DNA from: Robiginitalea aurantiaca
GTDB taxonomy: Bacteria > Bacteroidota > Bacteroidia > Flavobacteriales > Flavobacteriaceae
Reading direction: 5' to 3'
NCBI RefSeq assembly: GCF_030380815.1
Contig: NZ_JAUDUY010000004.1
Location: 310,001-374,000, forward strand
Length of the DNA stretch: 64,000 nucleotides
Shown here: in pieces, positions 28,243 to 37,580 of the stretch
How the letters are laid out: every line of letters begins with the position of its first letter
Numbering within the stretch: position 1 is the first letter of the stretch
Made by a program: the position numbers and the translations under genes
Notes under the pieces: generated by a model
Told to the model about the DNA's origin: nothing
The model's database searches: none
Seen by the model: only the letters and a program-made list of their open reading frames with translations

Positions 28243-29283
28243 ATGACTGTATTAAAATTCTGTTTTTCATTTTCGGTCTTAAGCCTTTTTCTGGCTTGCA
28301 GTGAAACCGATCTTTCCAAGAACTTTTCACTTGAAATCGAGGGGAATGCCAAAAAGCTCCAACAAGGCCAGACCGTTGGTGTCCAGCTTAAGAATCGGGC
28401 CAACTTGCCGATTGACTCCATTGTATATGTATTGGACGGCAGCCCGGTCACGCTGGAAGCCGGAGGCCTTACCCTGAATTCCCCTGTACTGGGAACCAAA
28501 AACCTCCAGGCCAAAATATTTTCAGAGGGCCGGAACGTTACGGTCTCCAGGGAGTTACTGGTTTTAGCTGAAAGCAGGCCTGCGCTGTATACTTATGAAA
28601 TTGTAAATACCTTCCCGCACGACCCCAAAGCCTTTACCCAGGGACTTGAATTTTATCGGGACACCCTTTATGAAAGCACAGGTCGGAGGGGCACCTCTTC
28701 CCTGCGCAAGGTTAATTATCAAACTGGTGAGGTCCTGCAGAAAACGGATCTGGAAGATCAATATTTCGGAGAAGGCCTTACGGTATTGAACGACACCATT
28801 TTCATGCTTACCTGGCAGGCCGGGACCGGTTTTATGTACGACCGTAAAACACTTCAAAAGCTCGGCAGCTTTCAATACGGGGAAAGCAAAGAGGGCTGGG
28901 GACTCACCAATGACGGAAAACGTATTTTCAAAAGCGATGGCACCCAGCGTATCTGGATCCTGGATCCGGCCACGCTGAAGGAAACCGGATACCTGGAGAC
29001 GGTTACCGATAAATCGGTTTTCAATAAGGCCAATGAGCTGGAATATGTCGGGGGCAAGCTTTATGCCAATGTCTGGCAGAAAGAAAGTATGATGATTATC
29101 GATGCAGAATCCGGGGCCATTGAAGGAGTTGTGAATTTCGGGGGCCTGAAAGAAAAAGTCGGACAACACCCTGACCTGGATGTCTTTAACGGCGTAGCCT
29201 ACCATCCGCAGCGACAGACCTTTTTCGTGACGGGAAAAAACTGGGACACCCTTTTTGAAGTCCGGATTTCCAAAAAAAATTAA
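28243..29283 (+). CDS. Glutaminyl-peptide cyclotransferase, lipoprotein
   Basis: A 346-residue lipoprotein (lipobox FLACS, Cys at about 19) with a plant-type glutamine cyclotransferase beta-propeller from about residue 115: NTFPHDPKAFTQGLEF, YESTGRRGTSSLRKV, GEGLTV, NELEYVGGKLYANVW. The enzyme cyclises N-terminal glutamine to pyroglutamate on exported proteins. The region 25-110 is an extra beta domain. The thioesterase gene downstream overlaps the stop by 1 nt (TAATG). Confidence 0.9.
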   Translation: MTVLKFCFSFSVLSLFLACSETDLSKNFSLEIEGNAKKLQQGQTVGVQLKNRANLPIDSIVYVLDGSPVTLEAGGLTLNSPVLGTKNLQAKIFSEGRNVTVSRELLVLAESRPALYTYEIVNTFPHDPKAFTQGLEFYRDTLYESTGRRGTSSLRKVNYQTGEVLQKTDLEDQYFGEGLTVLNDTIFMLTWQAGTGFMYDRKTLQKLGSFQYGESKEGWGLTNDGKRIFKSDGTQRIWILDPATLKETGYLETVTDKSVFNKANELEYVGGKLYANVWQKESMMIIDAESGAIEGVVNFGGLKEKVGQHPDLDVFNGVAYHPQRQTFFVTGKNWDTLFEVRISKKN

Positions 29284-29672
29284 TGAACACTTTCCATATA
29301 AACGTTACCGTAGCTCCCGAACACCTGGATGACCTGAATCATGTGAATAATGTGCAATACCTGGAATGGGTGCAGCAGGTTTCAAAGGCACACTGGCAAA
29401 AACTAAGTTTGCCGGAATGGGATATGCATTATATTTGGGTCGTCCACAGTCACCTGATCCGGTATCACCAACCAGCATTTCTCGGGGAAGAACTCGTCAT
29501 CAGTACCTTTATCAAAGCGGCCAAAGGGGCCAAGTCGGAGCGCCACGTACATATAACGCGAAAGGGAATGGAGCCCCCCCTTGTTACCTGTGAGACTATT
29601 TGGGTATTGCTGGATGCTAAATCGGGTAAACCCGTTCGGGTACCTGCAGAAATGATCAGCGCGCTGGAATAA
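29283..29672 (+). CDS. 4HBT-type acyl-CoA thioesterase
   Basis: A 129-residue hotdog thioesterase of the YbgC/4-hydroxybenzoyl-CoA type. The signature LDDLNHVNNVQYLEWVQ near residue 14 is clear; the first Asp is the usual catalytic residue position. The substrate is unknown. Its start overlaps the stop of the glutaminyl cyclase gene, so the two are translated from one message. It converges on glyA with 21 bp between stops. Confidence 0.88.
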   Translation: MNTFHINVTVAPEHLDDLNHVNNVQYLEWVQQVSKAHWQKLSLPEWDMHYIWVVHSHLIRYHQPAFLGEELVISTFIKAAKGAKSERHVHITRKGMEPPLVTCETIWVLLDAKSGKPVRVPAEMISALE

Positions 29673-29693
29673 GACCCCAACTATATCGGATGG

Positions 29694-30968
29694 CTACCCT
29701 GCGAAAAGAGGCCTGTCTCCCATAAATGCGTTGATTTCCTTTTTCACACGTGTTGCCACTGTTTCGGATTCAGGGTCGGTAAGGACCTGATCGATCCATT
29801 TCACGATTCCCTCCATGTCGCCCTCTTTTAGGCCCCTGGTCGTAATGGCAGCGGTTCCGAAGCGAATTCCGGAGGTAACGAAGGGCGATTTATCATCAAA
29901 AGGAACCATATTCTTATTGGCTGTGATATCTGCCAGGACCAATGCCTTTTCTGCCGCCTTACCTGTGATACCTTTATTTCGAAGGTCGATGAGCATCATG
30001 TGGTTATCTGTGCCTCCCGAAATGATGTGGTATCCCTTATCGGTGAATGCTTTGGCCATGGCCTTCGCGTTCTTTTGTACCTGTATCATATAATGGAGGA
30101 AATCATCACTGATGGCCTGTCCAAAGGCTATAGCCTTGGCAGCTACAATATGCTCCAGGGGCCCACCCTGATTCCCTGGAAAGACCGCAAGATCAATAAG
30201 TGCCGACATTTTTCTCAGTGCCCCCGATTTGAGCCGAATGTCAAAAGGATTGTCAAAGTCGGACCCCATTAGGATCAGTCCGCCCCTGGGCCCTCTCAGT
30301 GTTTTATGCGTCGTGGTGGTAACAAAATGGCAATGGGGAACCGGGTCGCTTAGAATTCCTTTTGCAATAAGGCCGGCGGGATGGGCTATATCTGCAAGCA
30401 AGAAGGCGCCCACCTCATCTGCAATTTCACGGAAGCGCGCAAAGTCCATGTCCCTCGAGTAGGCCGATGCCCCAGCGATGATCAGACTCGGTTTTTCACT
30501 CCTTGCAATTTCAGCAATCCGGTCGTAATTCAACAGTCCGGTCTCCTGATCCACGCCGTAAAAAACGGGACGGTATAACTTACCTGAGAAATTTACCGGA
30601 GAACCGTGCGTGAGGTGTCCTCCATGAGAAAGATCGAAGCCCAGGATGGTATCTCCGGGTTTTAAGATGGCCTGATAGACCGCGGCATTGGCCTGTGATC
30701 CCGAATGGGGTTGCACATTGGCATACGTAGCCCCAAAGAGCTCCTTTGCCCGGTCGATAGCGATCTGCTCTACCTGATCGACAATTTCACACCCCCCGTA
30801 ATACCTTTTACCCGGGTATCCTTCGGCGTACTTATTGGTCAGTACAGATCCCGAAGCTTCCATAACCTGAGGACTTGCGAAATTCTCTGAGGCAATAAGT
30901 TCTATACCGTTAATTTGTCTCCTTTCTTCTGCTTGGATCAGTTCAAAGATCTCCAGGTCTCTTTCCAT
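29694..30968 (-). CDS. glyA: Serine hydroxymethyltransferase
   Basis: PLP enzyme that interconverts serine and glycine while forming methylene-tetrahydrofolate. The 424-residue length is normal. Visible motifs are [11 protein letters not shown] near the N-terminus, the [11 protein letters not shown] segment, the PLP lysine in [14 protein letters not shown], and the C-terminal [12 protein letters not shown]. The gene is divergent from fumarylacetoacetase. It supplies one-carbon units that PanB also uses. Confidence 0.97.
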   Translation of the reverse strand: MERDLEIFELIQAEERRQINGIELIASENFASPQVMEASGSVLTNKYAEGYPGKRYYGGCEIVDQVEQIAIDRAKELFGATYANVQPHSGSQANAAVYQAILKPGDTILGFDLSHGGHLTHGSPVNFSGKLYRPVFYGVDQETGLLNYDRIAEIARSEKPSLIIAGASAYSRDMDFARFREIADEVGAFLLADIAHPAGLIAKGILSDPVPHCHFVTTTTHKTLRGPRGGLILMGSDFDNPFDIRLKSGALRKMSALIDLAVFPGNQGGPLEHIVAAKAIAFGQAISDDFLHYMIQVQKNAKAMAKAFTDKGYHIISGGTDNHMMLIDLRNKGITGKAAEKALVLADITANKNMVPFDDKSPFVTSGIRFGTAAITTRGLKEGDMEGIVKWIDQVLTDPESETVATRVKKEINAFMGDRPLFAG

Positions 30969-31034
30969 AGGTAATACGGTGTTTTTGGATCGGGTAAAAG
31001 TACAAATTGAGTCGGGTTAAACCAGATAAAATAA

Positions 31035-31042
31035 TATCTTTG
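31035..31042 (+). promoter_or_regulatory. -7 box of fumarylacetoacetase gene
   Basis: TATCTTTG, an exact TAnnTTTG match, 36 nt before the ATG. The nearest upstream TTG (31007-31009) is 25 bases away, longer than the 19-21 seen elsewhere in the window. Confidence 0.5.
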
Positions 31043-31078
31043 AGAAGGAATTTATTAAACATCAATTAACATTTGTCC

Positions 31079-32374
31079 ATGCCTATAAAAGCGAACGATC
31101 CGAGCCGTGTTTCTTGGCTGCCGGTTGCCTCAGACTCCGATTTTCCAATTCAGAATATCCCATTTGGGGTTTTTCTCACCCGGGATGACGTCATCACTAT
31201 AGGCACGCGCATCGGGGATATGGCCATTGACCTGGGAGCATTGCATCAATTGGGGTACCTGAGGGATATTCCGCTGACTGATGATATTTTTCTTCAGGAT
31301 TCCCTGAATGATTTTATTTCCGATGGCAAAAAGACCTGGAGGGCCGTTCGAAACCGTATTGCCGAGATCTTCGATATTCACAACGAAGAATTGCAAAAGA
31401 ACGAAGCGCATAAAAAAATCATCCTCTTTGCCCTGGAAGAGATCGAAATGCAATTACCGGTACAGATCGGGGATTATACAGATTTTTATTCCAGCAGGGA
31501 GCACGCTACAAATGTCGGAAAGATGTTCCGGGATCCGGAAAATGCGCTCCTGCCCAACTGGCTCCACATACCCGTGGGCTATCACGGACGCAGTTCGACC
31601 ATAATCCCTAGTGGAACGCCGATTCGCAGGCCCTATGGGCAGACGTTGCCCAAAGACTCCAAGACACCGGTTTTCGGTCCTTCCCAGAGAGTGGATTTTG
31701 AATTGGAAATGGCCTTTATCACCACGGATGCAAACAAATTGGGAGAAGCCATTCCTGTTAATGACGCCGAGGACTACATATTTGGCCTGGTTTTATTCAA
31801 TGACTGGAGTGCACGGGACATACAGAAATGGGAATACGTGCCTTTGGGACCATTTTTGGGTAAAAGTTTTGCCTCATCGATTTCTCCCTGGATCGTTACC
31901 CTAGATGCCCTCGAGCCTTTCAGGGTTGAAAGTCCTGAGCAAGACCCCAAACCCTTTCCCTACTTAAGGCAGGAGGGGCCGGGAAGTTTTGATATCGAAC
32001 TGGAAGTAGACCTGATTCCGGAATCCGGAGAAACCAATACCATATGCCATTCCAACTTCCGGTATATGTACTGGACTATGGCGCAGCAACTCGCGCATCA
32101 TACCATCAACGGGTGTAAGATCAACAGTGGCGATATGATGGGTAGCGGTACGATCTCGGGAACAACTGAGGATTCCTATGGCTCCATGCTGGAACTCGCA
32201 TGGATGGGCAGTAAACCCCTTACCCTGAAGAATGGAGAAACCCGAACATTTATCGACGACCTGGACACCGTGGTCCTGAGGGGATACTGCAAAAGAGACG
32301 GTTTGCGTATCGGGTTCGGGGAGGTGCGATCCCAACTCCTGCCCCCCTTAACCCCTAAAGGCGAGACCAGATAG
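31079..32374 (+). CDS. fahA: Fumarylacetoacetase
   Basis: Last enzyme of tyrosine/homogentisate breakdown; splits fumarylacetoacetate into fumarate and acetoacetate. The 431-residue protein has the SH3-like N-terminal domain (about 1-115, with NIPFGVFL) and the catalytic FAH barrel: YTDFYSSREHATNVG, PVGYHGRSS, DFELEMAFI, VLFNDWSARDIQ and GDMMGSGTISG, carrying the metal ligands. The start was taken at the ATG of MPIKAND; a TTG two codons earlier is possible. Other tyrosine-degradation genes are not adjacent. Confidence 0.95.
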   Translation: MPIKANDPSRVSWLPVASDSDFPIQNIPFGVFLTRDDVITIGTRIGDMAIDLGALHQLGYLRDIPLTDDIFLQDSLNDFISDGKKTWRAVRNRIAEIFDIHNEELQKNEAHKKIILFALEEIEMQLPVQIGDYTDFYSSREHATNVGKMFRDPENALLPNWLHIPVGYHGRSSTIIPSGTPIRRPYGQTLPKDSKTPVFGPSQRVDFELEMAFITTDANKLGEAIPVNDAEDYIFGLVLFNDWSARDIQKWEYVPLGPFLGKSFASSISPWIVTLDALEPFRVESPEQDPKPFPYLRQEGPGSFDIELEVDLIPESGETNTICHSNFRYMYWTMAQQLAHHTINGCKINSGDMMGSGTISGTTEDSYGSMLELAWMGSKPLTLKNGETRTFIDDLDTVVLRGYCKRDGLRIGFGEVRSQLLPPLTPKGETR

Positions 32375-32487
32375 CGCTTCGGGTGATTTCGACCTGTATA
32401 TACTAACTCTTATCGATTTTCGTTCTAGTTTCGACTGGTTTTGGCATGCCTATTGAATTATGCCATTAAACCCAAATCGAAATAACC

Positions 32488-33675
32488 ATGAAACGATCCA
32501 TTATCATCGTAATGCTCCTGGCATTCGTCTATAGCTGCGGAGGTGTCAAAAAAACGCAGCAAGCCCTGAATACAGGGAATTATCTCCAAGCTATCAATTC
32601 TTCGGTCATGGAATTGGCCGAAAACAAAACTCGAAAGAACAAACAGTCGTATGTGGTACTTCTCGAAGAAGCCTATGCGAAATATATCGAATTCGAGGAG
32701 CAGCAAATCAATTTCCTGAAGAAGGACGGAAATCCTGCCCATTTAGAAGAAATTTATAAAAGGTATAGTGAAATGCGGAATGTTCAGAATCGGATCCGCC
32801 CGCTACTCCCATTACCCATTTACGAAGAAAATCGGGAGGCGCGGTTTAGCTTTCCAAATTACGAGAATGAACTCCTGGCTGTTCAGGAATCCCTCTCATC
32901 CTACCTGTATGAGAATGCCTCGCAAATTTTGGGTAATGCTACCCAGAAATGGGAGTTCCGCAAAGCCTACGAGGACTTTAAATACCTCAATGAAATCAAT
33001 CCGGGATATGCAGACACCCGGGATCAGATGGATTATGCCTATCAGAATGGGTTGGATTATGTTAAGGTTCGTATGATCAACGATTCCCAGCAAATCATCC
33101 CGGAACGCCTCGAAGCGGACTTACTGAATTTCAACACCTATGGCCTGAATAGTTTATGGACTGCCTACCATACCAACCCGTTGGATGAAATCGATTATGA
33201 CTACGAAATGCAGGTTGCCTTTCGCGATATTGTAATCTCACCGGAACAGGTTTCCGAGAGGCAGGTCATTAAGGAGCGTCAGATCAAAGATGGCACTCAG
33301 GACCTCATCGATGAAGAGGGCAATGTCGTCCGGGATAGTCTCGGGAACCGAATCGTTATTGATCGCCTGAGGACCGTGCGTTGCAATTACTACGAATTCA
33401 CCCAGCAGAAAATTGCGCAGGTTGTTGGAAACGTAAATTTTGTGGACTTGCGTACCCGTCAGTCGCTGAACTCCTATCCGCTAACAAGCGAGTTTCAGTT
33501 TCAGCATATCTATGCGAACTACGATGGTGACCGGCGCGCCCTGGATAATGATTTAGTCGCCAGACTGGGTCTTGCCGCTGTTCCTTTTCCGACGGATGAA
33601 GAAATGGTGTACAACGCAGGAGAAGACATAAAAAACAGGATTAAAAATATTTTAAAGAATCAGCGATTCCAATAG
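32488..33675 (+). CDS. Lipoprotein with helical repeats, unknown function
   Basis: A 395-residue lipoprotein: lipobox VYSC with Cys at about residue 17 followed by GG. The N-terminal half is TPR-like (begins TQQALNTGNYLQAINSSVMEL; later YEDFKYLNEINPGYADTRDQM). The C-terminal half (about 240-380) is beta-rich with the charged segment DEEGNVVRDSLGNRI. Similar proteins are common hypothetical lipoproteins of Bacteroidota; I know no function. It is followed by a strong hairpin terminator. Confidence 0.78.
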   Translation: MKRSIIIVMLLAFVYSCGGVKKTQQALNTGNYLQAINSSVMELAENKTRKNKQSYVVLLEEAYAKYIEFEEQQINFLKKDGNPAHLEEIYKRYSEMRNVQNRIRPLLPLPIYEENREARFSFPNYENELLAVQESLSSYLYENASQILGNATQKWEFRKAYEDFKYLNEINPGYADTRDQMDYAYQNGLDYVKVRMINDSQQIIPERLEADLLNFNTYGLNSLWTAYHTNPLDEIDYDYEMQVAFRDIVISPEQVSERQVIKERQIKDGTQDLIDEEGNVVRDSLGNRIVIDRLRTVRCNYYEFTQQKIAQVVGNVNFVDLRTRQSLNSYPLTSEFQFQHIYANYDGDRRALDNDLVARLGLAAVPFPTDEEMVYNAGEDIKNRIKNILKNQRFQ

Positions 33676-33701
33676 GAACATCGTCAGATATTCTGAATTT
33701 G

Positions 33702-33726
33702 AAACCCGGCTCAGGCCGGGTTTTGT
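33702..33726. terminator. Bidirectional terminator
   Basis: A perfect 9-bp stem AAACCCGGC/GCCGGGTTT with a TCAG loop (33702-33723), followed by TTTTG on the plus strand and preceded by A residues giving a TTTC tail on the minus strand. It ends the lipoprotein gene. On the minus strand the loop contains the stop codon (TGA, 33713-33711) of ytxJ, so the stop and terminator of that gene overlap. Confidence 0.8.
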
Positions 33727-34118
33727 TGTAAATCGTCCGGACTGAGCATGCCGATATCCCCATGTGAGACATGTTTGAAGACGCCATCTTTATCCAGAAC
33801 CAAAACCTGAGGAGATTGATGCATGACACCATAGCGCTGGGCTATTTCCCGGGACAGCTCGCGATATCGGATTAAATCCAGGAAATAGAAATCGGCCAGG
33901 TCTCCTGAAGCCGCCCACTGTTTTTCAAACCTTCTGAGCATCATACCGCTTAAACCGCAGGAGGTCGAATGTTTGAACACGACTTGCGGTTTGGACTTTC
34001 GACCCTCATCGATGCGATTCAAATCCGCAATGTTTTCTAAATACAGCCAGGATACAGGTTCCTGCCCGTCCTTTGACACCTCGTCAGGTAATCCAAAAAG
34101 GGTCTTGAATAACTTCAT
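33711..34118 (-). CDS. ytxJ: YtxJ-type bacillithiol-system protein
   Basis: A 135-residue thioredoxin-fold protein of the YtxJ family, thought to act as a monothiol bacilliredoxin-like protein in bacillithiol redox control. FKHSTSCGLSGMM carries the single conserved cysteine (C54 from the chosen ATG), followed by LDLIRYRELS and the cis-Pro segment HQSPQVLVL. The start at MKLFKTLF is preferred over a TTG three codons earlier. It suggests the cell makes bacillithiol, although no bsh gene lies in the window. Confidence 0.85.
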   Translation of the reverse strand: MKLFKTLFGLPDEVSKDGQEPVSWLYLENIADLNRIDEGRKSKPQVVFKHSTSCGLSGMMLRRFEKQWAASGDLADFYFLDLIRYRELSREIAQRYGVMHQSPQVLVLDKDGVFKHVSHGDIGMLSPDDLQQNPA

Positions 34119-34249
34119 AAAACGCAATTATAACTGCCTATTTGACGTGTAAAAATGTTTTTTTACTGTCATTCTGTCGCCTGATATGGGATGGTAAGAT
34201 TCTTGCCCTATGCCTACCGTAATAAATCAGGAATCTAAAGATAACAATA

Positions 34250-36850
34250 ATGAACATAAATAATTTTACCATAAAATCACAGGAAGCGATTCAGCAGGCG
34301 CAGCAGCTGGCTCAGGAGCTCGGGCATCAGCAGGTTGAGAACGAGCATTTGTACAAGGCGATTTCACTCACAGATGAAAACGTGCTTCCTTTTCTATTAA
34401 AAAAACTCACTGCGAACGAGGCTATGGTTGCGCAAATCCTCGAAAAAGAACTCGAAAGTTTCCCAAAAGTATCCGGAGGAAATCTCATGTTCTCCAGCGA
34501 GGCGGGTAAAACCCTTAACGAAGCCGCTATTATCGCCAAGAATATGGGCGATGAATTCGTTTCAATAGAACATCTGGTACTGGCCATTTTTAAATCAAAA
34601 AGCAAAATAGCCCGTATCCTTAAAGATCAGGGGATCACGGAAAAAGATCTCAAGGCGGGTATTGAAGCCCTGCGAAAGGGGGGCAAGGTAACCTCCCAAA
34701 GCGCCGAAGACACCTATAATTCACTCGATAAATACGCGCGAAACCTCAATGAATTGGCGGATAGTGGGAAACTCGACCCGGTAATTGGAAGGGATGAAGA
34801 GATCAGGCGCATTCTTCAAATACTATCCAGAAGGACGAAAAATAATCCCATGCTGGTTGGAGAACCCGGAACAGGTAAAACGGCAATTGCCGAAGGTCTC
34901 GCACACCGGATTATTCAGGGGGATGTCCCTGAAAACCTGAAGGACAAAGTGATTTATTCCCTCGACATGGGGGCGCTGATTGCAGGCGCCAAGTATAAAG
35001 GGGAATTCGAGGAGCGCCTCAAATCGGTCATCAAGGAGGTCACAGGCTCTGATGGAAACATCGTCCTGTTCATTGATGAGATCCACACCCTTGTAGGTGC
35101 TGGTGGGGGCCAGGGGGCCATGGACGCTGCAAACATCCTTAAACCCGCTCTTGCGAGAGGGGAATTAAGGGCAATCGGCGCGACTACCCTGGATGAATAC
35201 CAGAAATACTTTGAAAAAGACAAGGCTCTGGAGCGTCGCTTTCAAAAGATCACTGTGGATGAACCCGATACAGAAAGTGCGGTTTCCATTCTGAGAGGAT
35301 TAAAGGAAAAGTACGAAACCCACCATAAGGTGCGGATCAAAGATGAAGCTGTACTGGCTGCCGTTGAGCTTTCTCAAAGGTATATCACAAACCGCTTCCT
35401 GCCCGATAAGGCCATTGATCTGATGGATGAAGCCGCTTCAAAACTTCGGATGGAAATCAATTCCAAACCTGAAGAACTGGACGCCATGGATCGGAGGATC
35501 ATGCAGCTGGAGATTGAGATTGAAGCGATTAAACGCGAAGATGACCCCGCTAAGCTTAAAACCCTGAATGCCGAACTGGCGAACCTGAAAGAAGAGCGAT
35601 CCTCTATTTTCGCCCAATGGGAACAGGAAAAGAGTGTGGTCGATTCCATTCAGAAGACCAAACAGGATATCGAAGATTACAAGCAGGAGGCAGAACGGGC
35701 CGAGCGAAACGGAGATTATGGTGTGGTGGCTGAACTGCGCTATGGAAAGATCAAAGATGCCCAGATAAAACTCGAAACCCTTCAACAGGATCTTGCCGAG
35801 CAGCAAGCTTCGGGAACTTTAATAAAAGAAGAAGTCACTGCCGATGATATTGCAGAGGTTGTGGCCAAATGGACGGGAATCCCGGTTACCAAAATGCTCC
35901 AAAGCGAAAGGGAAAAACTTCTGAACCTGGAAGACGTCCTGCACAGAAGAGTTATCGGACAGGATGAAGCCATTGGGGCTGTTTCCGATGCGATCCGGCG
36001 CAGCCGGGCCGGACTGCACGATCCCAAGAAACCCATAGGCTCCTTCCTCTTCTTAGGAACTACCGGAGTGGGGAAAACCGAGTTGGCCAAAACCCTGGCA
36101 GCCTATTTGTTCGACGATGAAAATGCCATTACGCGCATAGATATGAGCGAATATCAGGAACGGCATTCGGTCAGTCGTCTGGTAGGAGCACCTCCCGGAT
36201 ATGTCGGTTATGACGAAGGGGGACAATTGACAGAGGCAGTGAGGCGCAAGCCCTATTCCGTGGTATTACTGGACGAAATAGAAAAGGCCCACCCCGATAC
36301 CTTTAACACCCTCCTTCAGGTACTCGATGAAGGAAGGCTTACCGATAATAAGGGAAGGGTTGCCGATTTCAAGAATACCATCATAATCATGACCAGTAAT
36401 ATGGGTAGCCATATCATTCAGGAGAAGTTTGAGGAGTATCCGGATATGGAGACCGCATCAGAGCATGCACGGACGGAAGTCCTGGAACTGTTGCGTAAGA
36501 ACATCCGTCCGGAGTTCCTCAACCGGATTGATGACATCATCATGTTTACACCGCTCAATAGAGAGGACATCAAACAGGTGGTTCGACTACAGATCGAAAA
36601 CTTGAAGAAGATGCTTGCTGAGCAGCATATCACTGTTGACGCCACTGAAGAGGCCATTGCGTATCTAGCGGACAAAGGATTTGATCCTCAGTATGGGGCA
36701 CGCCCGATTAAAAGGACCATACAGAAAGAAGTCCTGAATAACCTTTCGAGGGAGATCCTCAAAGGCAGCGTTCACCCCGAGAGCATTGTATTGATCGATA
36801 GTTTTGAAAATGAACTCGTGTTTCGCAATGAGGATGAACTTGTAAAGTAG
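34250..36850 (+). CDS. clpB: ATP-dependent disaggregase ClpB
   Basis: Hexameric AAA+ chaperone that pulls proteins out of aggregates together with DnaK. The 866 residues show the N-domain (about 1-145), NBD1 with Walker [14 protein letters not shown] (about 203-215) and Walker [15 protein letters not shown], the long coiled-coil middle domain (about 405-525) that sets ClpB apart from ClpA/ClpC, and NBD2 with Walker [16 protein letters not shown] (about 602) and [12 protein letters not shown]. There is no ClpP-binding loop. A strong terminator follows. I see no CIRCE element upstream. Confidence 0.97.
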   Translation: MNINNFTIKSQEAIQQAQQLAQELGHQQVENEHLYKAISLTDENVLPFLLKKLTANEAMVAQILEKELESFPKVSGGNLMFSSEAGKTLNEAAIIAKNMGDEFVSIEHLVLAIFKSKSKIARILKDQGITEKDLKAGIEALRKGGKVTSQSAEDTYNSLDKYARNLNELADSGKLDPVIGRDEEIRRILQILSRRTKNNPMLVGEPGTGKTAIAEGLAHRIIQGDVPENLKDKVIYSLDMGALIAGAKYKGEFEERLKSVIKEVTGSDGNIVLFIDEIHTLVGAGGGQGAMDAANILKPALARGELRAIGATTLDEYQKYFEKDKALERRFQKITVDEPDTESAVSILRGLKEKYETHHKVRIKDEAVLAAVELSQRYITNRFLPDKAIDLMDEAASKLRMEINSKPEELDAMDRRIMQLEIEIEAIKREDDPAKLKTLNAELANLKEERSSIFAQWEQEKSVVDSIQKTKQDIEDYKQEAERAERNGDYGVVAELRYGKIKDAQIKLETLQQDLAEQQASGTLIKEEVTADDIAEVVAKWTGIPVTKMLQSEREKLLNLEDVLHRRVIGQDEAIGAVSDAIRRSRAGLHDPKKPIGSFLFLGTTGVGKTELAKTLAAYLFDDENAITRIDMSEYQERHSVSRLVGAPPGYVGYDEGGQLTEAVRRKPYSVVLLDEIEKAHPDTFNTLLQVLDEGRLTDNKGRVADFKNTIIIMTSNMGSHIIQEKFEEYPDMETASEHARTEVLELLRKNIRPEFLNRIDDIIMFTPLNREDIKQVVRLQIENLKKMLAEQHITVDATEEAIAYLADKGFDPQYGARPIKRTIQKEVLNNLSREILKGSVHPESIVLIDSFENELVFRNEDELVK

Positions 36851-36872
36851 CCTTAAGAAACCCCGTAAATAG

Positions 36873-36908
36873 CCCCCGGATTCCCTTTGAATCCGGGGGT
36901 TCTTTTTT
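36873..36908 (+). terminator. Rho-independent terminator after clpB
   Basis: A perfect 11-bp stem CCCCCGGATTC/GAATCCGGGGG (36873-36883 and 36889-36899) with a 5-base loop, followed by TTCTTTTTT. It lies 22 bp after the clpB stop. Confidence 0.92.
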
Positions 36909-36967
36909 AAGTTGCATTATACCGTGCAGTATGCTATTTTTAACTTCTGACAAAAACCAACCCCTCC

Positions 36968-37564
36968 ATGAGTACAAAAGCTGAGCGGACTACCGCCTTT
37001 ATTATCGAAACTGTAGCTCCCATATTTAACCGACAGGGGTATGTAGGAACGAGTATGAGCGATCTTACCGAGGCGACAGGACTCACCAAAGGGGCCTTGT
37101 ACGGGAACTTTGAGAATAAGGATGCCCTCGCTTTGTCAGCTTTTCAATACAATACCACAAAGCTTTTAGGAGCTATCGATGAAGTACTCAGCAAGGAAGG
37201 CAGTGCCATGGAGAAATTGTACCGCCTTATTAATTTCTACAGGACCTACGATATATTTACAAATTCAATGGGGGGCTGTCCGATACTCAATACAGGGGTT
37301 GACGCTCAGCACAACCATCGCGTCCTTGCGGCTGCAACACGGGAAACCGCCAGAATCATAGAAGGTAAGATTGCCCTGGTGCTGGAAGAAGGGGTGAACA
37401 GCGGAGAAATGAAATTACCTGTCCCGCCCCTGCAGTTCGCCAAACAATTTTATACGATGATCATGGGTGCGGTGGCTATGGCGACCATAATGAGTGATCG
37501 CAAATACCTCTTTAACACTACTGCCTATCTGGAGGTCCTGATCCAAAAGGAAATCAAAAAATAA
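36968..37564 (+). CDS. TetR/AcrR-family transcriptional regulator
   Basis: A 198-residue regulator with an N-terminal TetR helix-turn-helix (about 8-54: FIIETVAPIFNRQGYVGTSM, then LTEATGLTKGALYGNFENKDAL) and a helical ligand-binding domain (about 80-198). GGCPILNTGVDAQ in the second part is typical of the TetR_C subgroup found with YcdC/AcrR-like repressors. The effector and target are unknown. It converges on the PorP/SprF-like gene with 16 bp between the stops. Confidence 0.92.
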   Translation: MSTKAERTTAFIIETVAPIFNRQGYVGTSMSDLTEATGLTKGALYGNFENKDALALSAFQYNTTKLLGAIDEVLSKEGSAMEKLYRLINFYRTYDIFTNSMGGCPILNTGVDAQHNHRVLAAATRETARIIEGKIALVLEEGVNSGEMKLPVPPLQFAKQFYTMIMGAVAMATIMSDRKYLFNTTAYLEVLIQKEIKK

Positions 37565-37580
37565 TTACGGTAACGGATCC

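Noticed and set aside
34136-34249. CIRCE or heat-shock operator upstream of clpB
   Set aside because: I looked for a long inverted repeat of the TTAGCACTC type and for a consensus -7 box here and found neither.
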